64,000 nt of DNA from SAR86 cluster bacterium. GTDB taxonomy: Bacteria > Pseudomonadota > Gammaproteobacteria > Magnimaribacterales > Magnimaribacteraceae. The stretch spans positions 777,517 through 841,516 of the forward strand of contig CP097969.1 in the NCBI GenBank assembly GCA_023703575.1, written 5' to 3'. The notes beneath the pieces are model-generated. The model was not told the origin of the DNA. It was given only the letters and a program-made list of their open reading frames with translations, and did no database searches. Positions 35,637-45,077 of this stretch are shown in pieces (the first letter of the stretch is position 1; every line of letters starts with the position of its first letter). The position numbers and the translations under genes were made by a program.

Positions 35637-36764
35637 CTAAAGAGAGGTATATTTTTTGAGGTGGTAATCTGTATTACCAAAAATCGTCCCTACAGTTGTG
35701 AGCCTTTTAAAGTAATGTCCCACATTTAACTCATCAGTAACACCCATACCACCATGAAGTTGAACAGCTTGTTGACCAATAAATTTACCAGCTTTACCGA
35801 CTTGATATTTTAAGCCTGATATAGCTTTTTTTGCATCAGAAGCTCCTTCTTCATGTTTCATAGTTGCCATGTAGAGGAGAGACTTACATTGTTCATACTC
35901 CATGAACATATCCACCATTCTATGTTGCAAAACTTGGAATTTACCTATTGGAGTACCGAATTGTTCTCTGGTTTTTGTATATTCCACTGTTGTTTTATAA
36001 AGAACCTCCATCGCGCCTACAGCCTCTGCTGAAATTGCAAGAATCGCTTTATCAATGGCAGAATCTAAAATCTCAAAACCTGAATCTAAATTACCTATAA
36101 TGTTGTCTTTTGAAACAGAAACATTTTCTATGGTTAGATCTGATGCTCTTCTTCCATCTACAGTTTTATAATTTGTTTTCGACAATCCTTTAGAATCAGA
36201 ATCCACTATAAATAAAGTTATACCATTTTCGTCTAATTGAGAGCTTGAAGTTCTTGCTGAGATAATGATTTTATTAGCAGAAGGACCGTTCATAACTACT
36301 GACTTGTATCCATTCAAAATATAATTTTCACCCTCAGATTTAGCCTCTGTAACAACATCTGATAAATTGAATCTGCTTTGTGGTTCTGCATATGCTAGAG
36401 CAAGATGCATTTCTCCTGAAATTGCAGGCTCTAAAATGGATGACTTTTGTTCATCAGAACCATGATCATCAATAAGGCTTCCGGCCATGATCATAGTTTC
36501 TAAAAATGGCTCTACTACGAGTCCTTTTCCAAAAGCCTCCATAATTAGCATGGACTCAATTGCAGACCCACCGAACCCTCCACTATCTTCAGAGACACTT
36601 ATACCTAGCCAACCTAGTTCAGCAAACTTTTGCCAGTTAGATTCACCAAATCCTAGATCAGAATTAGATAAAGATTGTCTCGTTTCCCAGTCGTATTCTT
36701 TTTGAACAAACTGATCAACTTGATCTTGAATTAATGTTTGTTCTTCATTAAAAGTAAAATCCAT
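35637..36764 (-). CDS. Acyl-CoA dehydrogenase, first-of-pair (FadE-like)
   Basis: A 375-residue flavoenzyme that would oxidise an acyl-CoA to the 2-enoyl form, giving electrons to ETF. It begins MDFTFNEEQTLIQDQVDQFV and has EYTKTREQFGTPIGKFQVLQ (about 243-262) and LHGGMGVTDELNVGHYFKRL (about 335-354). Where medium-chain enzymes carry the catalytic Glu in YEGT, this one reads IFGNTD, so it may lack its own base. It is 2 bases from the second acyl-CoA dehydrogenase gene. Paired genes like these can form mixed tetramers (ChsE-type). That is inference. Confidence 0.9.
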   Translation of the reverse strand: MDFTFNEEQTLIQDQVDQFVQKEYDWETRQSLSNSDLGFGESNWQKFAELGWLGISVSEDSGGFGGSAIESMLIMEAFGKGLVVEPFLETMIMAGSLIDDHGSDEQKSSILEPAISGEMHLALAYAEPQSRFNLSDVVTEAKSEGENYILNGYKSVVMNGPSANKIIISARTSSSQLDENGITLFIVDSDSKGLSKTNYKTVDGRRASDLTIENVSVSKDNIIGNLDSGFEILDSAIDKAILAISAEAVGAMEVLYKTTVEYTKTREQFGTPIGKFQVLQHRMVDMFMEYEQCKSLLYMATMKHEEGASDAKKAISGLKYQVGKAGKFIGQQAVQLHGGMGVTDELNVGHYFKRLTTVGTIFGNTDYHLKKYTSL

Positions 36765-36766
36765 TG

Positions 36767-37960
36767 TTATAACCCCAATATTGCCTTAGAAATGACATTT
36801 CGTTGAATTTCATTACTTCCACCATATATAGATACTTTTCTGTAGTTTAAATAATGAGGCATTACAGGCGCTGCATAGTCCGGTCCAACTGTTTCATTTG
36901 TACCAATCTCGTTCTCTAAGTAAAAGGGATGAGCGTAGTAAGCTAACATTTCAACGAAAAGCTCTGAAATAGTTTGTTGTAATTCAGTGCCTTTAATTTT
37001 TAATATGGAAGATTCTGCACCAGGAGAGCCACCTTGAGACATTGCTGCAAGTGTTCGAAGCTCGGTAAACTCAGTAGCAGTAAGTTCGATTTCAGTTTCT
37101 TCAATTTTATTTCTAAACTGAACATCTTCAAGCAATGTTCCTTCACCTAATGGTATATCTGATGATAAATCCTTAAGTCTAGATAGTTCTCTTTTTAAGG
37201 CTGCAATACCCGCTATTCCACTTCTTTCATGAGCTAATAAAAATTTTGCTATATTCCATCCTTGGCCTTGCTCACCTACTAGATTTTCAGCAGGCACCTC
37301 AACGTTATCAAAGTACACCATATTAACTTCATGCGAACCATCAATAGTTATTATTGGCTTAACCTCTATTCCAGGTGTTTTCATGTCGATGAGTAGGAAA
37401 CTTATTCCTTCTTGCTTGATGTCAGTGGTTTCGGTCCGCACAAGGCAAAATATCCAATCAGCATGTTGAGCCAATGTTGTCCAAGTTTTGGCTCCGTTAA
37501 CAATATACTTATCTTCTTTCAATTCTGCTTTGGTTTTTAAAGAAGCGAGATCTGATCCTGAACCCGGTTCAGAATAGCCTTGGCACCACCATACTTCACT
37601 ATTTAATATAGAAGGAAGAAACTTTTTTTTCTGTTCATCGGTGCCGAATGTATAAACAACAGGCGCGCACATACCAACACCAAATGGAATAGTTGTCGGT
37701 GTGTTAGCTTTTGCTAGCTCTTCTTGAAGAATATATTTCTGAGTGACAGAAAGTTCTGCTTGATTTGTATAATCAGTTGGCCAGTTGATGGCAAACCAAC
37801 CTTTCTTATTTAGAATTTGTTGCCATCTGACAATTTCGTCTTTTTCAAGAGGAATCCTTTTATCTTGTTTCTCTTTGATATCATCCGGATATTCAGTCTC
37901 TAAAAAGTTAACAACTTCTTCTCTAAAAGTAACATCTGCTTCTGAAAATTTTAAGTCCAT
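36767..37960 (-). CDS. Acyl-CoA dehydrogenase, second-of-pair
   Basis: A 397-residue protein from ATG at 37960, chosen because AGGAACAAA lies just upstream and MDLKFSEADVTFREEV matches family starts; the in-frame ATG at 38002 adds an odd hydrophobic tail. WCQGYSEPGSGSDLASLKTKA (about 125) and YGGSNEIQRNVISKAILG at the C-terminus are typical. The 376-type position is Gly (YGGS), as in long-chain and isovaleryl types, whose base lies elsewhere. It is first in the transcript with the 375-residue partner and GAPDH, divergent from mfd. Confidence 0.91.
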   Translation of the reverse strand: MDLKFSEADVTFREEVVNFLETEYPDDIKEKQDKRIPLEKDEIVRWQQILNKKGWFAINWPTDYTNQAELSVTQKYILQEELAKANTPTTIPFGVGMCAPVVYTFGTDEQKKKFLPSILNSEVWWCQGYSEPGSGSDLASLKTKAELKEDKYIVNGAKTWTTLAQHADWIFCLVRTETTDIKQEGISFLLIDMKTPGIEVKPIITIDGSHEVNMVYFDNVEVPAENLVGEQGQGWNIAKFLLAHERSGIAGIAALKRELSRLKDLSSDIPLGEGTLLEDVQFRNKIEETEIELTATEFTELRTLAAMSQGGSPGAESSILKIKGTELQQTISELFVEMLAYYAHPFYLENEIGTNETVGPDYAAPVMPHYLNYRKVSIYGGSNEIQRNVISKAILGL

Positions 37961-38042
37961 TTTGTTCCTATGTAATAAAAAAAAATAATTATACACTTCC
38001 ATATATAATTTGCTTTTTTTTTAGGAAAAAACCAATAAATAA

Positions 38043-41000
38043 GTGGTAGAAAAGATCACATCATCCTCGGATATTTTAAATCTGGGATTAGACCTGTCTG
38101 AAAAAAATTTAGTCATAACTAAAGATTCTCAATCGGCAGTTCAATTTGCCAATTTCTTAAATAAACCCAATGTTCTTGTTCTAGAAAACTCTGAATTACT
38201 TCCTTACGACTTCTTCTCGATGGCACCTATAACAAGAGCAAGAAGAATATCGACTTTATCTGCTTATTTAAAAGAAAAAGAAATAACATTAATTTCCTCA
38301 ATAGCTACATTATTGTCACCTGTGCCCAAACCAGTTCATATATCTCCTCTAAATAATTTGTCAGTCGGAGATCCTTTCGATCCGGAATCAGTAATAAACG
38401 AAATAATCCTAAACGGATATACAAGAGAAGATTTTGTATCATTGCCTGGACACTATGCTTTAAGAGGATCTGTTATGGATATATTTCTTACTAGCGGGAC
38501 AGAGCCTATTAGAATTGAATTCTTTAATAATCAAATTGAAAGTCTAAGAATATTTAACCCTGAATCGCAAATTACTCACGAGAAAATTAATCATATTAAT
38601 TTCTTGCCCTCATATGAATATCCTTTGAATAGGAATTCTGCTGAAATTTTTAAAAAAGAATGGAGAAAAAGGTTTGAACTCTTTGAAGAAGATTCAGAGT
38701 TATTTAGAAAGATAATGAACTTAAGGCATCCGGAAGGAGCTGAAATTTACTTTCCTCTATTCTATGGCACAAAATCTGATTTCATTCCATTTCTACAATA
38801 TGCCGATCAAATTTATATACAAGATAATGTAAATGAAAAAGGTCATGAGTTTGAAGAACTCATAAATCAGAGATATGAAGAATACAGATATGATCAAAAG
38901 CGACCATTACTTGCACCTGAAGATTTATTTTTGAGTATGAATGAACTCAATACAAATATAAAAGATAGCCTCACTTTTGACATAGAGACAGATTATTCAG
39001 AAATAATTGAAAATGATGTTCTTCAAAATGAGAGGAAAGAGAAGGCTGATATTTCTTCTTCGAAAATGCCCAATAAAGGTGATCTAGTTGTTCATCTAAC
39101 ACACGGTATTGGTAAATTTCTGGGACTTAAGCAATTGAAAACTTTTGTTGGTGTTAGTGATTGCTTAGAAATTCTTTATAAAGATGAAAGTAAAGTCTTT
39201 GTTCCTATAGAACATATGAATCTGATTTCGAAGTACTTTGGTCCGGTTGACAGAGATATTGATTCACTTAATTCAAAAAAATGGAAAAAAAGAAAAGATA
39301 AAGCTCTCAAGCAAACTTTTGATACTGCAGCAGAATTACTTGAAGTCCAAGCCAAAAGATATGCTGCAAATGGATATTCGTTTGATTTATATGAAGATGA
39401 ATACTTAAATTTTATTAAAAAGTTTCCATATGAAGAAACCTTTGATCAAAAAAGAACTATCGATGAAGTGTTACAGGATATGCATTCCTCAAGACCGATG
39501 GATAGATTAATTTGTGGAGAAGTAGGTTTTGGAAAGACTGAAGTTGCAATGAGGGCAGCGTTTATATCTGCATTGAATGGCAAACAAACTTGTATCTTGG
39601 TTCCAACAACTTTACTGACATCTCAACATCTAGATAGCTTTGAGCAAAGATTCAAAGATACCGGTGTGCATATAGCTTCGTTATCTAGGAATATAACTCC
39701 AAAAGAGAAGGATAAGTTGGTTCATAGTCTAGCTTCAGGTGAGATTGATATCGTAATTGGAACTCACGCACTGATCCAGGGAAATATAAGGTTCAAAGAT
39801 CTTGGGCTCTTGATAATTGATGAAGAGCATCGATTTGGAGTTCGTCAAAAAGAAAAGATCAAATCACTTAAGGAAGAATTGGATATTTTGAGCTTATCAG
39901 CTACGCCTATTCCGAGATCATTGAATTTTGCCCTCACAGAACTTAAAGATCTATCAATTATTGCAACAGCGCCAGATGATCGCTTACCGGTTAAGACTTT
40001 TACTTATAGTTTCAATGAAAATTTAATCTTTGAAGCCATCCAAAGGGAGAATCTACGGGGTGGTCAAGTCTATTACCTTTGTAATGATCTCTCATTAATA
40101 GAGGACAGAAGATTGAGACTTAAAGAAAAGTTTAATGATCTTGTTATCGAAGTTGTTCATGGCCAATTAAAAGCAAATGTTATAGAGGAAATTATGTTGA
40201 AATTTAATGCAGGTGAAATAGACATACTTGTGTGCTCTACTATTATAGAGAGTGGTATTGATGTCTCAAATGCAAATACATTGATTGTGGAAGATGCTGA
40301 TAAATTTGGTCTATCACAACTCCACCAACTTAGAGGTCGTGTTGGAAGAGCGGAGAGACAAGCTTATGCATATTTTTTAAGATCTAGAAATATCATAAAT
40401 AAGAAGAATGCCGACAAAAGATTCGATGCCCTGATGAGCGCAGACTCTTTGTCAGCAGGATTCCTGCTAGCCCTAAAAGACCTTGAAATAAGGGGAGCTG
40501 GAGAAATCCTTGGATCAAATCAAAGTGGTGTATTTGAATCCATAGGCCTTGAGTTATATACAAGGATGATAAAGAAAGCGTCAGATTTCATTAAGAATGG
40601 AGACCTTGATTTTCAAAAACTAGATGAATTGCCAGAGATTAATCTAAATAAAAATTGTTTCATTCCTGAAAATTATCTACCGGACATAAATGTAAGATTA
40701 TTAATGTACAACAAGGTTTCTTTGGCTGAGTCTTCTGCTGATTTAAAGAATATACAAATAGAGATGATCAATAGATTTGGATTATTGCCAGAGGAACTAA
40801 AAAACTTTTTCTTTCAAGCTGAATTAAGAATAATTGCCGAAGAATACTCGATTAAAAAAATAAACTTCATGGATAGCAAAATAAATATTTATTTCAAAAA
40901 TAAAGATCTTGATACATCTTTTTTTAATGACGATACTTTAGAAGAGAAAATAAAAATGACTTCGGACGTGATTAAGACAATTTGCACAAATGCACCTTAA
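38043..41000 (+). CDS. mfd: Transcription-repair coupling factor Mfd, missing domain 3
   Basis: DNA translocase that removes RNA polymerase stalled at lesions and recruits UvrA. The GTG start at 38043 directly follows an in-frame stop. It has 985 residues against 1148 in E. coli. The UvrB-like D1/D2 runs to RPLLAPEDLFLSMNEL (about 295-310). Then a short linker leads straight to the polymerase-interacting GDLVVHLTHGIGKFLGLKQL (about 344). Helicase motifs follow: GEVGFGKTEVAMRAAF (about 492), IDEEHRFGVRQKEK, SATPIPRSL and GRVGRAERQAYAYFL, then the C-terminal autoinhibitory domain. The missing about 130 residues correspond to E. coli D3. It overlaps csiV by 11 bases. Confidence 0.94.
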   Translation: MVEKITSSSDILNLGLDLSEKNLVITKDSQSAVQFANFLNKPNVLVLENSELLPYDFFSMAPITRARRISTLSAYLKEKEITLISSIATLLSPVPKPVHISPLNNLSVGDPFDPESVINEIILNGYTREDFVSLPGHYALRGSVMDIFLTSGTEPIRIEFFNNQIESLRIFNPESQITHEKINHINFLPSYEYPLNRNSAEIFKKEWRKRFELFEEDSELFRKIMNLRHPEGAEIYFPLFYGTKSDFIPFLQYADQIYIQDNVNEKGHEFEELINQRYEEYRYDQKRPLLAPEDLFLSMNELNTNIKDSLTFDIETDYSEIIENDVLQNERKEKADISSSKMPNKGDLVVHLTHGIGKFLGLKQLKTFVGVSDCLEILYKDESKVFVPIEHMNLISKYFGPVDRDIDSLNSKKWKKRKDKALKQTFDTAAELLEVQAKRYAANGYSFDLYEDEYLNFIKKFPYEETFDQKRTIDEVLQDMHSSRPMDRLICGEVGFGKTEVAMRAAFISALNGKQTCILVPTTLLTSQHLDSFEQRFKDTGVHIASLSRNITPKEKDKLVHSLASGEIDIVIGTHALIQGNIRFKDLGLLIIDEEHRFGVRQKEKIKSLKEELDILSLSATPIPRSLNFALTELKDLSIIATAPDDRLPVKTFTYSFNENLIFEAIQRENLRGGQVYYLCNDLSLIEDRRLRLKEKFNDLVIEVVHGQLKANVIEEIMLKFNAGEIDILVCSTIIESGIDVSNANTLIVEDADKFGLSQLHQLRGRVGRAERQAYAYFLRSRNIINKKNADKRFDALMSADSLSAGFLLALKDLEIRGAGEILGSNQSGVFESIGLELYTRMIKKASDFIKNGDLDFQKLDELPEINLNKNCFIPENYLPDINVRLLMYNKVSLAESSADLKNIQIEMINRFGLLPEELKNFFFQAELRIIAEEYSIKKINFMDSKINIYFKNKDLDTSFFNDDTLEEKIKMTSDVIKTICTNAP

Positions 41001-41928
41001 GCTAGCGATTATAGTTCTATTCATTGCAGAGAGCCTATATTCAGTTGATTTCAATGAATATTTAGAAAAGTACCTTGTCGATAAACAGAAACTTGATCAC
41101 ATTAAGGTTGACTTTTTCATCATACAAAATTTGTCAATCGAAGATGAAGATCTTGAAGAAAAGTGGAAAGAATTGGACGAACTTGAGCTTTCAAATCATC
41201 TCATCAAAATCAAAACCGAACCTACGACATTTGTGACCTTTCCTGAAGGAAAATTCTCAGATGAGATAACTTTGCCCCCTTTAAAATTTAAAATTCAACC
41301 TGAACAACAGAGTCTTAGTGATCAAGTTGCAGAGGTTACGAAACCTGATCCATTTTTATATGAAAAAATTCCATTTCAAAAAGAAATGATAGAAATTGAG
41401 AATAATTTAAATAGAAGCAGAGACTATAGAGTCATTTACTATAACTCATGGTACCAACCTGTTTTTAAAGAGAATGAAACTATACCAATATTTATAGATG
41501 CTCAAAAAAAAGATAAAAAGGTTCATGGTGAAATAAAGATTTATAAAGAAAGATTTATTCACCTGGTATCAAAATTAAGGTTTTCTCAGAAAACTGAAGA
41601 AATTGACAATTCATCAAGAACTCAAGAGATTAAAACATTTCAATCACTTATTAAGGATAAAAATAATACAGAAAGTAAGGGCTTTCTGAATGATAATTAT
41701 TGGGTAGAAACTATCTTTAATTCTGTAAAAGTTAATCTGAAATATATTGGGGATTTTGTTTATTCATATAATGAAATTAATTCTGAAGAAATAATGGAGC
41801 TCCCTAGATTTAAGTTTGTAGATTTATATGAAATTGATAAGGATGTGAAGCTTGAAGTTGATGAGTTAAACTTCATCGATCACCCCTACTTCTCAATTTT
41901 AATTAAAGTTACTGAACAAACTAAATAA
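40990..41928 (+). CDS. CsiV-like envelope protein
   Basis: A 312-residue exported protein starting with a signal peptide (LKLAIIVLFIAESLYSV). Pairs of recurring VDFFIIQNL and DVKLEVDELNFIDHPYFSILIKV segments, plus PLKFKIQPEQQSL, resemble the CsiV family. In Vibrio CsiV helps activate LpoA/PBP1a at the peptidoglycan layer, and in many gammaproteobacteria the gene follows mfd, as here. Sequence similarity to the family is weak by eye, so context carries much of the call. It starts 11 bases before the mfd stop and converges on sbcB with an 8-base overlap. Confidence 0.6.
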   Translation: MHLKLAIIVLFIAESLYSVDFNEYLEKYLVDKQKLDHIKVDFFIIQNLSIEDEDLEEKWKELDELELSNHLIKIKTEPTTFVTFPEGKFSDEITLPPLKFKIQPEQQSLSDQVAEVTKPDPFLYEKIPFQKEMIEIENNLNRSRDYRVIYYNSWYQPVFKENETIPIFIDAQKKDKKVHGEIKIYKERFIHLVSKLRFSQKTEEIDNSSRTQEIKTFQSLIKDKNNTESKGFLNDNYWVETIFNSVKVNLKYIGDFVYSYNEINSEEIMELPRFKFVDLYEIDKDVKLEVDELNFIDHPYFSILIKVTEQTK

Positions 41929-43327
41929 ATTCAGATTTTTCAACTAGATTCTTTTCTAAGCTTTGAAGGATTTCTTTCTTTTCGCCAGTTGCGTCAATTA
42001 GCATAGAGCGTGTCTTATCCAATGCTTTTTCAAGAGACAACCAAGGCCCTTTATCATAAAGCCTTTGGTTTACAAAATTCCTATATCTTTCCATGGTATC
42101 AGGCATCACAGAGTTAGGCTGATTCACACAAACGAGTCTCTCAGCTAATTCTTTGTAACGTGAATCCTCAAAACCATCTAAAACTTTAGAGCGCTCTTCC
42201 CAAGGGAGGGTATGAAATCTTTCCATCCATAAATCATCAGCATCAGAAGGAAATCCTGAATAAACAGTTTGTTCTAGATGTTTGGGTGGAGGATAGTTGA
42301 TTTGGTTACTTGCCAAGAGTTCACTCACTCTGGTTTGCAATTTAATATTTTCCTTAATCTTTCTTGCTCTCTCAATAAGTTGGTCATGTGATATGTCTAA
42401 GTGATTATCAATATTAGGGATATGATCTGATGGCATAACAGGTAGACTCTTATTGATTCTCACTTTCCTAATGGCAGTTCCACTATTTCCTATCTGCTCG
42501 AGCAATTCAGTATCAGTCAAATCATTAAGTTGATCTGGATCGAAATATAAATCTGCAACAGCAACTTCATTATTCATTTTAGGGTTCTGACCACAGAATG
42601 TAACAGGATAAGTAAATTTCTTTCTACGTATTACTTCCCCTATCATGGCAAATGGTTCTGTTTGTAGAATTTCTAAATTACCAGTCTTTGTCGATCCTTT
42701 TATTGAAGCTTGCCAGACAGGTTTAGCCTTTTCCAAAATTAACTTAGCGAGTTCGTGCATTTGTACACAATCAGCCAAGGCATCATGAGCATTTTCAATT
42801 TCTATAGAGTTGGCATCAGACCAATCTGTTAATTTCATACTCACATCTCCTTCTTCAAAGATTGGGAGAGTGAGGCTATCAGGGAAAAAGTTAGCAACTA
42901 GCTGCAGTGTACTAAGCATATCTAAGCGCGATGCACCAAGAGTATTCGTTATGTATAAAGGGAGTAAGTTCCAAAAAAATTGACGTCGGAAAAGTTCTTC
43001 ATCAAAACGATGACCATTATAGGTAATGTATACAGGGTTTCTTCCTTTTGACCAATCTAACCAAGTTGATCTCAGAAGTTTCATCATGTCATAGTGAGAC
43101 ATAGATTCTTCTTTTAATGATTCAACTTTCTTATGAACTAAATAGGCTTCTGGAGATGGGACAATCCAAGGTAAAACTTTACATCCTATATCTTGAGAAT
43201 TTTCTTGATGAAGAGACTCGTCTGTAAGAATTGATCCAATTTGAATGATTTGAGAGAAGTTAATATCAAGGCCTGTCGTCTCAGTATCTGTAAATATATA
43301 GCATTTATCTGCATTTAATTGAGACAT
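41921..43327 (-). CDS. sbcB: Exodeoxyribonuclease I
   Basis: Degrades single-stranded DNA 3' to 5' in recombination and mismatch repair. It is 468 residues, near the E. coli 475. The DEDDh exonuclease motifs are FTDTETTGLD (about 12-21), TYNGHRFDEELFRRQFFWN (about 103) and NAHDALADC (about 178). The SH3-like middle domain and a C-terminal helical region (WEERSKVLDGFEDSRYKEL) follow. It starts 3 bases after the nfuA stop and is last in that operon. Confidence 0.94.
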   Translation of the reverse strand: MSQLNADKCYIFTDTETTGLDINFSQIIQIGSILTDESLHQENSQDIGCKVLPWIVPSPEAYLVHKKVESLKEESMSHYDMMKLLRSTWLDWSKGRNPVYITYNGHRFDEELFRRQFFWNLLPLYITNTLGASRLDMLSTLQLVANFFPDSLTLPIFEEGDVSMKLTDWSDANSIEIENAHDALADCVQMHELAKLILEKAKPVWQASIKGSTKTGNLEILQTEPFAMIGEVIRRKKFTYPVTFCGQNPKMNNEVAVADLYFDPDQLNDLTDTELLEQIGNSGTAIRKVRINKSLPVMPSDHIPNIDNHLDISHDQLIERARKIKENIKLQTRVSELLASNQINYPPPKHLEQTVYSGFPSDADDLWMERFHTLPWEERSKVLDGFEDSRYKELAERLVCVNQPNSVMPDTMERYRNFVNQRLYDKGPWLSLEKALDKTRSMLIDATGEKKEILQSLEKNLVEKSEFI

Positions 43328-43330
43328 ATA

Positions 43331-43918
43331 TTATTTATAATAGGCATTTTCTCTGTAGCTGTGATCAGTTACATCTTTTACGCCCTTTAAGCCTTCAACT
43401 TGTTCTAATAGGGTTTTTTCAACACCATCTTTTAAAGTAAGATCCACCATTCCGCATCCTTGACAACCTCCTCCAAATTGAAGCACCGCTGTTGCATCAT
43501 CTATAACCTCAATCAAAGAAACTTCTCCTCCATGTGCTGCCAATCCTGGATTTACCTCTGAGTAAAGAACATAGTTTATTTTGTCTTCTATAGAAGCATC
43601 TTTACCTAGCTGAGGCAGTTTTGCATTTGGAGCTTTGATAGTAAGTGTTCCACCAAACTTATCAGGTGAATAATCGACCTCAGCATCTTTCAAAAAATCA
43701 ATGGATTTTTCTTCAAGATACAAATCAAACTTGAATTCATTGATGATTCTATAATCGGAGAAGTCCTCGTCTTGCTTTGCATATGCAATACAAGTCTCCG
43801 CTCTGGGAGTTCCAGGTTCGGAAACGAATATTTTTATTCCACAAGTGTCCTCATCTTGACTAGACAGAAGATCATTCAAATAATCTTGCGCTGAAGGTGT
43901 GATGGTCATCTCTTTCAT
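43331..43918 (-). CDS. nfuA: Fe/S biogenesis protein NfuA
   Basis: Carries and delivers a 4Fe-4S cluster to client proteins. It is 195 residues (E. coli 191). The degenerate A-type domain comes first (KIFVSEPGTPRAETCIAY), then the Nfu domain with GGGCQGCGMVDLTLKDGVE, whose CxxC pair at about residues 151-154 binds the cluster. It is divergent from trmA and 3 bases upstream of sbcB on the same strand. Both NQR and the ETF-QO in this window need iron-sulfur clusters. Confidence 0.96.
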   Translation of the reverse strand: MKEMTITPSAQDYLNDLLSSQDEDTCGIKIFVSEPGTPRAETCIAYAKQDEDFSDYRIINEFKFDLYLEEKSIDFLKDAEVDYSPDKFGGTLTIKAPNAKLPQLGKDASIEDKINYVLYSEVNPGLAAHGGEVSLIEVIDDATAVLQFGGGCQGCGMVDLTLKDGVEKTLLEQVEGLKGVKDVTDHSYRENAYYK

Positions 43919-43996
43919 AATGCCATTCTATCAAATATATCGACTGTTATAATATTTATAGAATTAAACGTAAACTAAAGATTTCTAGCTTAAATT

Positions 43997-45067
43997 TTGT
44001 CGATTATACAAAGAGAACATTATCTCGAACTTTTTGAAGAAAAGAAAAGCTTATTTATACGTGAATTTACTGAAAAAACTCCAATAGACTTCTTTGAATC
44101 TCCCGATAAAGCTTATCGATATAGAGCTGAATTCGGTATTTTGAAAGAGAAAGATGAATATTTCTATTCAATGACAAAAAATGGTGAAAAAGTAGCTATA
44201 AAATCTTTCCCTATTAGCAGTCAAAAGATTCAAAGTATCATGCCCCTTTTATTAAAAAAAATACAAAGTAATTCAATAATTTCTCATAAACTTTTTCAAA
44301 TAGAGTTTCAATCCTCCAGAAATAACGAGGCCATGGTTAGTTTAATTTATCACAAAGAATTGGGAGATGAGTGGTCAAAAATGGCATCAAATATATCCAA
44401 TGAATTAGACATATCAATTATTGGAAGAAGTAAAAATAGAAAAATAATCATTGGAAATGATTATGTTACCGAAACCTATCAATACCAAGATAAAAAGTTT
44501 TCAATTAAGCTCTACGAACAGTGTTTCAGTCAAACAAATCCTTATATTTGTGACTCCATGCTAAGTTGGGTTTTTGATAACATTAAACCAGTTGAAAATG
44601 ATCTAATGGAGCTTCATTGCGGTCTTGGAACTTTTACAATTCCCTTAAGTAGTTACTTTAACAAAGTATTAGCTACTGAGAATAGTCGACCCAGCATTAA
44701 AGCATTACAAGAAAATATTAGGTTGAATAATATTAATAATATCTATACTGGAAGATTATCGGGTAAAGAAACCTTAGAAGCATTTAAGGGAGTAAGGTCA
44801 TTTAGAAGATTGAAAGATATTGATTTAGCGCAATTTAAAATAGATTCAATTTTTTTAGATCCGCCGCGGGAAGGACTTGATTCATCTACACTCGGAAACA
44901 TAATAGGAATAAAAAATATTATTTACATTTCGTGCAGCATTGATTCATTCAAGAGAGATTTACAAGCTTTAAAATCCACACACAATATATTAAAACTTGC
45001 AATGTTCGACCAATTTCCATACACGGAGCACATAGAGTCCGGAGCAATTCTTAGCAAAAAATACTAG
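43997..45067 (+). CDS. trmA: tRNA (uracil-5-)-methyltransferase TrmA
   Basis: Makes m5U54 (ribothymidine) in the T-loop of tRNA. It is 356 residues from TTG at 43997, with no better ATG near. Family marks are YRYRAEFGILKE (about 44), GNDYVTET, YEQCFSQTNPYICDSML (about 173-189), ELHCGLGTFTIPL for SAM binding (about 214), FLDPPREGLDSSTL (about 292) and YISCSIDSFKRDL with the nucleophile Cys (about 321). It converges on etfA with 8 bases between. Length is near the E. coli 366. Confidence 0.93.
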   Translation: MSIIQREHYLELFEEKKSLFIREFTEKTPIDFFESPDKAYRYRAEFGILKEKDEYFYSMTKNGEKVAIKSFPISSQKIQSIMPLLLKKIQSNSIISHKLFQIEFQSSRNNEAMVSLIYHKELGDEWSKMASNISNELDISIIGRSKNRKIIIGNDYVTETYQYQDKKFSIKLYEQCFSQTNPYICDSMLSWVFDNIKPVENDLMELHCGLGTFTIPLSSYFNKVLATENSRPSIKALQENIRLNNINNIYTGRLSGKETLEAFKGVRSFRRLKDIDLAQFKIDSIFLDPPREGLDSSTLGNIIGIKNIIYISCSIDSFKRDLQALKSTHNILKLAMFDQFPYTEHIESGAILSKKY

Positions 45068-45077
45068 TTTGCTTTTT
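45053..45077 (+). terminator. Weak rho-independent terminator after trmA
   Basis: AGCAAA (45053-45058) pairs with TTTGCT (45068-45073), a 6-base stem around a 9-base loop holding the trmA stop, followed by further T (45074-45077). The T-run is short, so the call is tentative. Confidence 0.4.
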
